64,000 bases of DNA from Candidatus Gastranaerophilales bacterium (GTDB lineage Bacteria > Cyanobacteriota > Vampirovibrionia > Gastranaerophilales > Gastranaerophilaceae): positions 1-64,000 of the forward strand of contig CALUUH010000007.1 of NCBI GenBank assembly GCA_944323875.1. The letters run 5' to 3'. Numbering within the stretch: position 1 is the first letter of the stretch; the number at the start of each line of letters is the position of its first letter. Below the pieces are notes generated by a model that ran no database searches, was not told where the DNA came from, and saw only the letters and a list, made by a program, of their open reading frames with translations. Positions 48,349 to 56,440 of the stretch are shown here, piece by piece. A program made the translations under genes and the position numbers.

Positions 48349-49152
48349 TTACAAAGTTACCAGCTGCGGGATGTTTTTTATCTCATAGAATATTGACCCA
48401 GCCTGTTTAAAGTTTTCAGGAGATGCGCTTACATAAAATTTTTCAAACGCTCCATTTTTTTCATCCGAAAGCAAATCATTCTTGTCTAAATCATTTTTTA
48501 TATATTCAGCAAAATCAATTGCAGGGTCTATAAACAATTTTTCTGGTGCTATTTTACTCAAGACAGACAACAAAAACGGATAATGTGTACAGCCAAGAAC
48601 TATTTTGTCAGGTTTATTTTCAAGCATTTTCATCAGGTCATTATGGATTATCTCAATGCTTTGCGGAAGATTTTCCCGCTTATTTTCAACAATTTTTACC
48701 CATTCAGGACATGACATTTCTATAACTTGCATTTGAGGATTAATTTTGTGAATTTCTCTTGCGTAAACGCCTGATTTAATAGTTGCAGGCGTTGCAAATA
48801 CTCCGAGTTTTGTTGCCGGAAGTTTTGCAAGTATACTGCTGACTGATTGAATTATCGGATAAATCTTATAGTCGTAATTATCCTTTAGTTTTTCGTATGT
48901 AACAGCAGATGTTGTATTGCACGCCATTACAACAGCTTTAACTTTTTGTTGCTCAAAAAAACGGAAGATTTTGTCGGCAAATTCTATCAACTGCTGCTCT
49001 GTTTTTTCGCCGTAAGGCATGTTTTTGGTATCGCCAAAATACAAGTATTTTTCGTCCGGTAAAAGTTTTTTGAGTTTATCAAAAACAGTCAGTCCTCCGA
49101 CGCCGGAGTCAAAGAATGCTATGGGTAAATTTTTATTGCTGCTGTTTGAAAT
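48349..49152 (-). CDS. murI: Glutamate racemase with non-canonical start
   Basis: Makes D-glutamate for peptidoglycan. The conserved N-terminal FFDSGVGGLTVFDKL lies upstream of any ATG, GTG or TTG in frame. The frame is open back to a TGA at 49159-49161. Possible starts are ATT (49150-49152) or ATA (49156-49158), with AAGGAG at 49162-49167 in the end of the amidase gene. ATT gives 267 residues, the normal length. The catalytic cysteines are in ACNTTSAVT and LGCTHYPFL. A TTG at 49044 opens a frame lacking the DSGVGG loop and is unlikely. The start overlaps the amidase gene by 20 bases, so reinitiation is plausible. A sequencing error is possible. Confidence 0.85.
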   Translation of the reverse strand: MSNSSNKNLPIAFFDSGVGGLTVFDKLKKLLPDEKYLYFGDTKNMPYGEKTEQQLIEFADKIFRFFEQQKVKAVVMACNTTSAVTYEKLKDNYDYKIYPIIQSVSSILAKLPATKLGVFATPATIKSGVYAREIHKINPQMQVIEMSCPEWVKIVENKRENLPQSIEIIHNDLMKMLENKPDKIVLGCTHYPFLLSVLSKIAPEKLFIDPAIDFAEYIKNDLDKNDLLSDEKNGAFEKFYVSASPENFKQAGSIFYEIKNIPQLVTL

Positions 49153-50980
49153 AGTTATTCACTCCTTCCATTATAGCTTTTGCTGTATCTTGTTTACGTT
49201 TATCACTGTTCAATTGACCTCTTTCAGCATCATTGGAAATAAATCCTATTTCACAAAGAATTGCCGGAACCGTTGTATGATTAATTACATAGAATTTTGA
49301 TTTAAACAAACCTCTGTTATTAGAATTTATGTTACTTGCAATTGAAGCGTGTACAGTTTGCGCAAGTGACAAACTTTCCTGATGATAATAGTGGGTTTCA
49401 ACACCTGTAATTTCAGGTTTTACACTGGAATTTACGTGTACACTGATAAATATATCAGGGTGCGCAGCTTCTGTAATATCACAGCGTTCCTGCAAGGAAA
49501 GATATTTGTCAGTATCTCTTGTCATTATTACATTATAACCTTGTTTTTGCAATAGAGTTTTCAATCTTTTTGCGACATCCAGCGTAATATCTTTTTCGTT
49601 CACTGAATCTCTTATAGCTCCGTAATCAGAGCCGCCATGGCCTGCGTCAATAACAACTGTTTTAGCCCCGTTATTTTTGTGTAATACTGCCGGATGTTTT
49701 GTAGATTTTTTAACTCCGCGTACTTTGATTTTTATGGATTTTCCGTCTGCCCCCAAAAATGTCCTTACCAGCGAATCATTTTCCAGAGGGATTGACAATA
49801 CCATTCCGATTTTAGGCATAAGCGTTATTTTGGCGTCTGAAAATACAGAATTTGAATACGTTGAATTAAACAGTTCTTCACTATATTTTGAAACATTGTA
49901 TAAATATATATTAAGATTGTTGTTAGTTCTTTCAATACCGTGCACAACAGGATGATTAAATGACAAAATCATAGAGCTTGTCTGGTCATCAATTCTTTCC
50001 TTGTCATAAGCGATAACATCGCTTGTGTTGCTTAACAGTGCATTCCGGTCAACTTTTTTTGAATTTGCCAGTAACAAAGATTGGTTATCGCTTGAGAATA
50101 TCGGGATGTAATCATTTACATCAGCGGTCGTAATAACAATTCTGGCTTTATTCATTTCAAACTGACCGACTTTTGCTGTATCAGTTTCGTTTATTTTAAA
50201 TTCTTTATTGCGTATAGTTTGAGAAGTCAACGCATTAGGGATATCATACACAATTCTGGTCGGATTTTGAAGAATCATAGGTTTTTCGATTGTTGCGGCC
50301 CCAAATCCGTTTATAAGTATCCCGTAAGGTTTTATCGTAATATTTTTCAGATAGAATTGAGTGTTAAGCTTAAGTGATTTTTTTTCCATAGAAGGAGCAG
50401 GCTGTTGCACGGCTGTATTGAAGGCCTGTTGTATTTGGTTAACAACATTTGGCGGATTTGTAGGTTCAATAACAGGGGAAGTCACAGTCAGCGCTTCATA
50501 GAAATCGCTTGAGGATGTATGTTCATCCCTGTAAGTTGTTTGAAAGTAGTCATTACTAAACTGGTTATTTTTTATCTTAATAATTATGTTGTTTTTTATT
50601 CTGTAGAATTTCAAATTATCAGGATTGTAGTCGTCATTAAAATACAAAACACATCTTACGACATTTGGATTTGTTGTAAACTGGTTAATCTTTACCTGTT
50701 TAATTCCGCCGGTATTGAGCGTCCAGTCCTGCTTCGGGATTGTTAATACAGCAGAATCAATATCAAAATAAGCACGGGAAGGATTTTCAAGTTTTATCAA
50801 CTTAATATCTTTCATAATATTTTCTGTACTGATAGTATCTTTAGCAGTAAGAACAACAACTGAGTTGGCTGTATCAAAATTTGCGGAGGTAATTTTGTAG
50901 ATTTCTTCGCAAAGCGCATCAGGCACTAATCCCAAGAATATTGATAAAAATAAAGCTATAAAAACAACTATTTTTTTCAT
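49133..50980 (-). CDS. AMIN-domain N-acetylmuramoyl-L-alanine amidase
   Basis: Cleaves peptidoglycan stems during cell separation. The 615-residue protein has a signal peptide (about 1-24), two AMIN-like beta regions (about 30-140 and 200-300) that bind the wall, and an Amidase_3 domain at about 430-610. The zinc ligands are in DAGHGGSDYGA, ISVHVNSS and a late CEIGFISN glutamate. It is longer than E. coli AmiC. murI follows with overlap. Confidence 0.94.
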   Translation of the reverse strand: MKKIVVFIALFLSIFLGLVPDALCEEIYKITSANFDTANSVVVLTAKDTISTENIMKDIKLIKLENPSRAYFDIDSAVLTIPKQDWTLNTGGIKQVKINQFTTNPNVVRCVLYFNDDYNPDNLKFYRIKNNIIIKIKNNQFSNDYFQTTYRDEHTSSSDFYEALTVTSPVIEPTNPPNVVNQIQQAFNTAVQQPAPSMEKKSLKLNTQFYLKNITIKPYGILINGFGAATIEKPMILQNPTRIVYDIPNALTSQTIRNKEFKINETDTAKVGQFEMNKARIVITTADVNDYIPIFSSDNQSLLLANSKKVDRNALLSNTSDVIAYDKERIDDQTSSMILSFNHPVVHGIERTNNNLNIYLYNVSKYSEELFNSTYSNSVFSDAKITLMPKIGMVLSIPLENDSLVRTFLGADGKSIKIKVRGVKKSTKHPAVLHKNNGAKTVVIDAGHGGSDYGAIRDSVNEKDITLDVAKRLKTLLQKQGYNVIMTRDTDKYLSLQERCDITEAAHPDIFISVHVNSSVKPEITGVETHYYHQESLSLAQTVHASIASNINSNNRGLFKSKFYVINHTTVPAILCEIGFISNDAERGQLNSDKRKQDTAKAIMEGVNNYFKQQQ

Positions 50981-51062
50981 AAAAATAAAATTCCTATCGT
51001 TATCATTATATAACGATTATTTTTCATATACAAATTGTAACGACAAAAATTTTAATATAGAT

Positions 51063-51257
51063 TTACACCAGATTAGCTTTTGCGGCCATATATACAAGCA
51101 GCGTTCTGTTGTCAGCGCCGGTCTTTTTAAGCATTGAACCGACATGCGCTTTTACAGTATGAACACTGATAAATAATTTTTCAGCGATTCTGGTATTGGT
51201 GTATCCTTTGCAAATGTATTTTAAAATCTCCAGTTCTTTTTGTGTAAATTTTTCCAT
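51063..51257 (-). CDS. Stand-alone LuxR/GerE-type HTH protein
   Basis: A 64-residue protein that is little more than a GerE-type helix-turn-helix (FTQKELEILKYICKGYTNTRIAEKLFIS then VHTVKAHVGSMLKKT). There is no receiver or sensory domain. The frame has a start with AAGGA upstream, so it appears complete. Such short forms are seen in other genomes; target unknown. Confidence 0.85.
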   Translation of the reverse strand: MEKFTQKELEILKYICKGYTNTRIAEKLFISVHTVKAHVGSMLKKTGADNRTLLVYMAAKANLV

Positions 51258-51353
51258 AACTTTTCCTTTTAAATCATCTACAAAGCAAGAATAACATATA
51301 AAAAGTCATTTGCGATTAAAAATAATTCATGTTTTAAATTTTGTCAAAAATAC

Positions 51354-51381
51354 TTGAAAAATATTTTTTTTTAGCTAAAAT
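51354..51381 (+). promoter_or_regulatory. Promoter of tRNA-Arg(ACG)
   Basis: TTGAAA (51354-51359), 16 bases, TAAAAT (51376-51381), 38 bases before the tRNA. Confidence 0.6.
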
Positions 51382-51419
51382 AGAGAAGGACAAAATAATA
51401 AAATATGCCTTGACGGAAT

Positions 51420-51493
51420 GCGTGTGTAGCTCAGTTGGATAGAGTGTTTGGCTACGAACCAAAAGGTCGGGGGTTCGAATCCCTCCACGCGTA
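51420..51493 (+). tRNA. tRNA-Arg (anticodon ACG)
   Basis: A cloverleaf runs from GCGTGTG to CACGCGT plus discriminator A. The anticodon loop CTACGAA gives ACG, read as ICG after deamination. The first pair is G-T and the fourth is T-G, so the acceptor stem is slightly weak. The T loop is TTCGAAT. CCA is not encoded. Confidence 0.94.
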
Positions 51494-51495
51494 AT

Positions 51496-51528
51496 AAAAA
51501 GAGATAGATATTTTCTATCTCTTTTTCT
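51496..51528 (+). terminator. Terminator after tRNA-Arg(ACG)
   Basis: AAAAAGAGATAGA and TCTATCTCTTTTT (51514-51526) with a five-base loop. Confidence 0.9.
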
Positions 51529-51800
51529 GTTTTTAAATTATAATTATAGTTTTTCAGGACAGTTGTGGCGGGAGTTTTGTCATAAATGTCTCTAATTTAG
51601 GGGCAATAGAGACAGATTTATATTGTAGAGATTTATCGGACTATTCTTGCACTTTTGTCCTAATTTTTGCACTCTTTTGCACTGATATTCAGTGTCGCTT
51701 GAGGATTTCTACCCCAACTAATCTACTACGGTTATATTAATAAAGGCTGTTGTTACAAAAAGGGGTTGCAATTTTTAGAGAGATACGGTATAATATTTGT
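51529..51800. other. Gene-free DNA between tRNA-Arg and the accessory stretch
   Basis: Contains an eight-base inverted repeat TGTCTCTA/TAGAGACA (51587-51594 and 51607-51614) of unknown meaning, and repeated TTTGCACT-like words near 51670-51695. A promoter for the next short open frame begins at 51766. No gene or clear attachment site is seen. Confidence 0.5.
51766..51794 (+). promoter_or_regulatory. Promoter before a short open frame
   Basis: TTGCAA (51766-51771), 17 bases, TATAAT (51789-51794), then ATG after six bases. This is the same geometry as at several intact genes. Confidence 0.6.
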
Positions 51801-51938
51801 ATGAATAAACATTTGGCGAGAATAGTTATGGATATTGAGGATTTAGCGGGGTCTAACCTAAAACTTGACAAGGCCGCAAACCATTGTGTTGCAAGGCTTT
51901 CAGACGTCAGGGGGGGGGCTCACTTGCTCCAATTGTAA
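51801..51938 (+). pseudogene. Short open frame, possibly a gene cut by repeats, with a G9 tract
   Basis: A well-placed promoter leads directly to ATG and 45 codons (MNKHLARIVMDIEDLAGSNL...). The frame enters a run of nine Gs (51910-51918) and stops soon after; what follows is repeat DNA. No family is recognised. It may be the 5' remnant of a lost gene, or a small gene whose end varies through slippage in the G tract. Confidence 0.4.
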
Positions 51939-52283
51939 ACTTTTCGCAATATTCTTATTGTTGCACCACGACGCAGTTTTTTCACGCGTCATCCCGCAGT
52001 GGTTTCGTGGCGTCTCGCCTCAGTTGTTGCCTTGCGGGGTGGACAAGTCCACTTTTACACATTGGCAGACCGGCAGGCCAGCCTGCACCAACACTCAGCT
52101 TAACGCTAAAGACATACAAAATCTTTCCGTCATCCCGCAACGGTTTGAGTGCATCTTGCCAAAATTGTTGCCTTGCGGGATCTCAAAACACAAGTTGAAT
52201 ACTTGTGACAAAACATATAAACCAAATAAAGGTGGTTTAATAAACAGAATTATTGTACAATATAAATCAATAAGGAGAATTTT
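51936..52283. repeat. Repeat block before the long pilin-like gene
   Basis: Family B palindromes lie at 51991-52040 and 52132-52181 (ATCCCGCA...TTGCGGG(A/G)T), both inverted relative to those at 103-152 and 53795-53844. Between them are a GGACAAGTCC hairpin and the GGCAGGCCAGCCTGCACCA unit that also lies in frame in the 7561-9057 gene. Long open frames across this block are read-through of the repeats and are not counted as genes. Confidence 0.75.
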
Positions 52284-53690
52284 ATGAAAAATAATTTAAT
52301 AAATGCTGACACGATAAAAAAAGGAGATGCAACTATGTACAACCAAAAAACAAACAGTTATGGCGGACAAGTCCGCTCTTACACATCAAAGGTGAGTGAA
52401 GTGAGTAGAGTGAGTGAAGTGAGTAAGATGTCGGAACAAGGCGAACAACAATCGCTACATTCCCTTCTCCCTCTGGGAGAAGGTGGCCGCAGGCCGGATG
52501 AGGGTTTAAAGGAAATCGTGCGATGCAACAGCGATGAGATCCTGAAACAAGTTCAGGATGACGGGACTCGTCACAAAGCCGCAGAGCCTAAAACCTGTAA
52601 CCACTTATTCACTCAATCACTTAGTCACTTAATCACTTCCCAGAAGGCCGCCTTCACCTTGGCAGAAGTCCTAATCACCCTTGCTGTTATCGGCATTGTG
52701 GCCGCCCTGACACTTCCGGGGCTCATACAGAACCATAACGAGAAGGCATGGTCTACAGCTAAAGACCTCTGGGAAAAGAAACTCACAGAAACCGTTAGAA
52801 GAATGAACACCGACGGCGTCATGACCGGTCATGATACTACAGAGGATTTTATGGACACTTTCAAACAATATATGAAAGTCATCAAAACCTGTGATAACAC
52901 AGATATTAACAAATGTTATTCTCCTAAAGTCGTTACTACAGGAAGCAACGAAGAACCTATGGATGTTGAAACTGATTCTTTAACCTCTGCGTCCAGCATG
53001 GGACTAAGCGATTGGCAAACTAACACTAATACAATGTCTTTTGTAGTAGCGGACGGAACAACAGTTATTATGGCATACCAGCCGGAATGCCCTTACGCAG
53101 ACCCTATAGAAGATACAGGTAGTCAGGTATCTTGCATGGGCTATATGGTAGATGTAAACGGAAAGAAAGGCCCGAATAGAGTAGGTAAAGATATTCAATT
53201 ATCTTCCGGCGTAGCATTTTCAACCTGCGATAACCCGATAGGCGACATGTGCTGGAGTACGGAGTTCCAAGCGAATAGAGCAATAAACACCTGCGAAGGC
53301 AGTGAATACGAAGATATGGAAGAACAACATGGAAGCAATTGTTCAACAAACTATTGGGCAGGCGCAAAACTAACTTGCCAAGAAAAAGGAATGGAACTTC
53401 CAACGAGAGCACAACTTGCACAATTAGCGAGTGAATTATATGTAAACTCAAGCGATGGAAGCACAGTAACGATAGGAGCAAACGAGGATAAATCAGGCCT
53501 CAAGGTAAAGGACGAATACACCCAAAATCCTCCAATCAAATACATTGGCTACAACTACTGGTCCAGTGAGGAGTACAGTGCTCTCAACGCGTACGGCCGG
53601 GACTTCGACACTACCTACACGGACGGCAGTGACGGTTACTGGGGCTACAAGAACAGCAGCAACCGCCGCGCTGTTTGTATTTCCAACTAA
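52284..53690 (+). CDS. Type IV pilin-like protein with variable-repeat-like lectin tail
   Basis: A 468-residue prepilin relative. The motif AFTLAEVLITLAVIGIVAAL begins at 123, followed by QNHNEKAWSTAKDLWEKK, very close in DNA and protein to the 7561-9057 gene. Residues 22-120 before it are intergenic repeats in frame (GGQVRSYTSK, LLPLGEGGRRPDEG, EILKQVQDDG, and octamers coding HLFTQSLSHLITS). AAGGAG precedes the first ATG; a second AAGGAG precedes codon 16, counted from the TATGTAC start. The C-terminus is C-type-lectin-like (NYWAGAKLTC, ELPTRAQLAQLAS, YNYWSSEEY, RRAVCISN). Its last 47 codons (53547-53687) contain none ending in A, against 23 of the preceding 47, and a hairpin overlaps the stop. 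This matches a retroelement-diversified target, an inference. Confidence 0.85.
   Translation: MKNNLINADTIKKGDATMYNQKTNSYGGQVRSYTSKVSEVSRVSEVSKMSEQGEQQSLHSLLPLGEGGRRPDEGLKEIVRCNSDEILKQVQDDGTRHKAAEPKTCNHLFTQSLSHLITSQKAAFTLAEVLITLAVIGIVAALTLPGLIQNHNEKAWSTAKDLWEKKLTETVRRMNTDGVMTGHDTTEDFMDTFKQYMKVIKTCDNTDINKCYSPKVVTTGSNEEPMDVETDSLTSASSMGLSDWQTNTNTMSFVVADGTTVIMAYQPECPYADPIEDTGSQVSCMGYMVDVNGKKGPNRVGKDIQLSSGVAFSTCDNPIGDMCWSTEFQANRAINTCEGSEYEDMEEQHGSNCSTNYWAGAKLTCQEKGMELPTRAQLAQLASELYVNSSDGSTVTIGANEDKSGLKVKDEYTQNPPIKYIGYNYWSSEEYSALNAYGRDFDTTYTDGSDGYWGYKNSSNRRAVCISN
53547..53687 (+). repeat. Candidate DGR variable repeat (C-terminal coding end)
   Basis: Forty-seven codons, 37 ending in G or C and none in A, with many TAC, AAC, GAC, GGC and AGC. 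The composition differs sharply from the codons before it. It codes the end of a lectin-like fold, where known variable repeats lie. The matching template repeat is not in the window. Confidence 0.6.
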
Positions 53691-53710
53691 GGACAGCGTC
53701 CTTAGTTGGA
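53682..53710. other. 13-base perfect hairpin across the stop codon
   Basis: TCCAACTAAGGAC (53682-53694), loop AGC, and its complement (53698-53710). No T tract follows, so it is not an ordinary terminator. A short-loop hairpin just after the variable repeat is known to assist retrohoming in the Bordetella phage element. Confidence 0.75.
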
Positions 53711-54879
53711 CGTGCCTAAGTGATTAGCGGATTTGCGGACGGATGGAGCGAACGAAGTGAGCAAATCCGCTAGCGCCTTAGTGCTTTTTTTGAGATCCCG
53801 CAAGGCAACGACTATGGCAAGCCGCCGCGAAACCGTTGCGGGATGACGGTTTTGGCTTTCTTTAGCGGTCTCCAGATGTGTAAGAGCAGACTTGTCTGCC
53901 CCGCAAGGCAACAATTCTGGCATACTGCACTCAAACTGTTGCGGGGATGACGGAAAGAGATTGCCAGAAGTCAAACATTTTTTAATTTTTTGTTGGGCAA
54001 GAATGCACCAACCTACATCAATCCGACCGTTAGCCGGAAGCGCCGGAGGATGTTAATGAAACAACAGCAAAGCGCGCGTTGTCTGAGCGTAGCGAGTTCG
54101 CGCGCTTGAGTTGATTTTACATACTCTGTGCGCTGCAGGTAAAGGTCGGGAGCTTCTTTGCTTACTTTCTTGGCGGTACAAGAAAGTAAGATTACATGTC
54201 AGCTTAGTAAAGCTGAACTACTTGTCCAACCCCCACCTAGAATTTGTAAGCTCATTACATTCGCCAACAAATTCTTGTCCTCCCCCTTGGAGAGGACGAG
54301 GGTTTCAGCGGTCTCCGTTCTTTTGAGATCCCGCAAGGCGTCAACTGTGGCGTATTGCACACAAACCGTTGCGGGAGGACGGAAAGAGCTTGACTAAAGA
54401 CGCACAATAACAATGTCCTCCCCTTGAGACTCTGCCGAACATAAACAATCCGGTGGATTGTTTATGTGAGAGGAAACCGAAATCTTTGATTTCGAGGAGG
54501 GGGCATGAGCGAAGCGAACACTTGACCCCTCACCCTAGCCCTCTTCCCAGGGGGAGAGGGTATTTTTTACCGTTGACTATACTTCGTTAACAGCTTCCAA
54601 GTGTAAGAGCGGACTTGTCCGCCCTCTCGCACAAACAATCCACCGGATTATTTTTGCTCGGCAGAGTCGCAAGGGGAGAGGAATGTTTTATCGGTAGTGT
54701 GAGAATTCCCAGCGTTGACTTATTATTGTAAACACTTAGTCACCTATTCACTTATTCACTTAATCACAATTACTGTGCCTTAGCCCCCTAGTGCCTTATT
54801 TTGGTAACCACTTAGTCACCTAGTCACTTAGTCACACATTAATGCACTTAACGTCTTATAGTCTTACTTTTTTAACTCC
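53691..54879. repeat. Long gene-free repeat region
   Basis: About 1.2 kb without a believable gene. From left to right it has a short family A palindrome (53727-53770), family B elements (53795-53844, 53899-53950, 54328-54377), GCGGACTTGTCCGC hairpins (about 53885 and 54605), and a perfect 13-base palindrome (54438-54466). Next come a CCCTC...GAGGG hairpin near 54535-54565, and octamer runs of CACTTAGT (54725-54760, 54803-54832). The open frames here are translations of these repeats. Confidence 0.8.
54438..54466. repeat. Perfect 13-base palindrome, loop GGT
   Basis: ACATAAACAATCC, GGT, GGATTGTTTATGT. A related sequence, AACAATCCACCGGATT, recurs near 54641-54656 in the same region. Confidence 0.8.
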
Positions 54880-55851
54880 TTACTGTCTGATATATTTCTT
54901 TTTCAGCTTCATTATTTTTTCGTAAGAATATTCAATATTGACAAAAAGTTCTTCATCAACAAGAGCCTTTTGCGCAATATTTTCTATCATGTTTATAATA
55001 TCAGGTGTTGAATATCTATAAATAAACATATTCAATCCCGCACGTATGCCCATTTCGCAAGCCTCTTGCATCCCAAATCCTGCGACACCTTTCATAATCA
55101 TATCATCAGACACTATAACTCCGTCAAAACCGAGATTATTGCGCAAATATGAAAGCGCATTTTTACTAAGTGATGCCGGTATAGTTTCTTTTTCAAAACA
55201 GGTACAATGCAGGTGAGCAGCCATAATCATTTCAATTCCGCTTTTAACAGCCATGGCAAACGGTTTGATATGAGTTTTTTCCATATCTCCAAGCGGTAAA
55301 TCTATCTCTGGCAAAGTCAAATGACTGTCTGCATTCGCATCACCGTGTCCCGGATAATGCTTGACGCACGGGATAATTCCGTTTTGACGGTATCCTGAAG
55401 AAACTATTAAGCCGCCGTTTATTACATCCTCAACATTTGATGAAAATGCGCGTTCACCGATTATCGGATTATCAGGATTTGTATTCACGTCAATACAAGG
55501 CGCAAAATTCAAATTTAAACCGTAGGATTTCAATTCATCTGCAATATCTTTTGTTTGACGACGCAAAAATTCTTCGCCTTTTTCATACGCAAATTTGGCT
55601 GACAAATATTTTTTGCCGTTGTGAATATTTTCGGTACGCTCTACCCGTCCGCCTTCCTGATCTATTGATAAAAACAGAGGTTGAGCCGCCATTGATTTTA
55701 TATCCGCAACGAGTTTGGTAAACTGTTCTTTACTTTCAATATCGCGGGTAAAAAATATCATCCCGCCGAGCCCTTGTGAAAGTGCTTTTTTATATCCGCT
55801 GCCTTCTGTCCCCAGAATAAACATCCGGTATAGTTTGTTTCTGATATCCAT
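54880..55851 (-). CDS. nagZ: Beta-N-acetylhexosaminidase (GH3, NagZ-type)
   Basis: Removes N-acetylglucosamine from muropeptides in cell wall recycling. The 323-residue protein has the GH3 core with SIDQEGGRVER, the catalytic His loop KHYPGHGDANADSHLTLP, and the nucleophile Asp in VIVSDDMIMKG. It is cytosolic (no signal). The gene ends a short operon and overlaps the gene before it by one base. Confidence 0.94.
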   Translation of the reverse strand: MDIRNKLYRMFILGTEGSGYKKALSQGLGGMIFFTRDIESKEQFTKLVADIKSMAAQPLFLSIDQEGGRVERTENIHNGKKYLSAKFAYEKGEEFLRRQTKDIADELKSYGLNLNFAPCIDVNTNPDNPIIGERAFSSNVEDVINGGLIVSSGYRQNGIIPCVKHYPGHGDANADSHLTLPEIDLPLGDMEKTHIKPFAMAVKSGIEMIMAAHLHCTCFEKETIPASLSKNALSYLRNNLGFDGVIVSDDMIMKGVAGFGMQEACEMGIRAGLNMFIYRYSTPDIINMIENIAQKALVDEELFVNIEYSYEKIMKLKKKYIRQ

Positions 55852-56429
55852 TAAAGTATCTTTCCGCTAAGCGCAACTAAGTCTTTAAGATTGCCGTTTT
55901 CGATTACTTCTTCAATTTTTGCAAGAACTTCTTCATCTTTACCAAGTTTTTTGAAGCTGTCAGGCAATTTAATATCCTCTGTTTTTTGTACTTTTGTAAA
56001 TCCTTCGTTAACCTTCAAAAACTCCCGGTATGCTTCAAGAATATTCATGCTGTTTGAGTCGAATGAAAAATCTTTTCCGGTGTAATATTTTACATCTTTT
56101 TTAAGTTGTTCAATGTAATTTATAATAAAATCTACCTCGGCAAGAGTTTCGGATTCATCATAATCACTGTCATAACCAAAGTTGTTCAAAACAGGTGTAT
56201 CCTCAAGATTTTTGATATAACCTGCCCAGAGCATGCAGCCCATATAAAATCCGAGATAATTTTCAATCAGATGTTCTATTTTAGGTAAAAGCATTTTAAA
56301 CTGTTGCTTTTTCATCCCGAAATTTTTAAATCTGTTCAACGAACCGTAAGCATATTCAATATTCGGAACAAATGCGGAAATATGTTGTACAAACCCGGGG
56401 TCAAATTGTGCACCGTCTTTAAAATCCAT
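55851..56429 (-). CDS. Hypothetical protein upstream of nagZ
   Basis: A 192-residue acidic, mostly helical protein without signal peptide. I see no known motif. It shares one base with nagZ (stop/start overlap), which ties it to wall recycling only by position. It follows the hydrolase gene by 11 bases. Confidence 0.75.
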   Translation of the reverse strand: MDFKDGAQFDPGFVQHISAFVPNIEYAYGSLNRFKNFGMKKQQFKMLLPKIEHLIENYLGFYMGCMLWAGYIKNLEDTPVLNNFGYDSDYDESETLAEVDFIINYIEQLKKDVKYYTGKDFSFDSNSMNILEAYREFLKVNEGFTKVQKTEDIKLPDSFKKLGKDEEVLAKIEEVIENGNLKDLVALSGKIL

Positions 56430-56440
56430 AATAATTTCTC

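Noticed and set aside
51865-52287. 140-codon open frame before the second long pilin-like gene
   Set aside because: It is built from family B and GGCAGGCCAGCC repeats, with no start signal and no pilin motif.
53682-53710. Hairpin at the pilin-like stop as a simple terminator
   Set aside because: It is not followed by a T tract, and the stem includes the stop codon.
53702-54397. Several open frames of 60-90 codons
   Set aside because: All are readings of repeat elements and change frame between copies.
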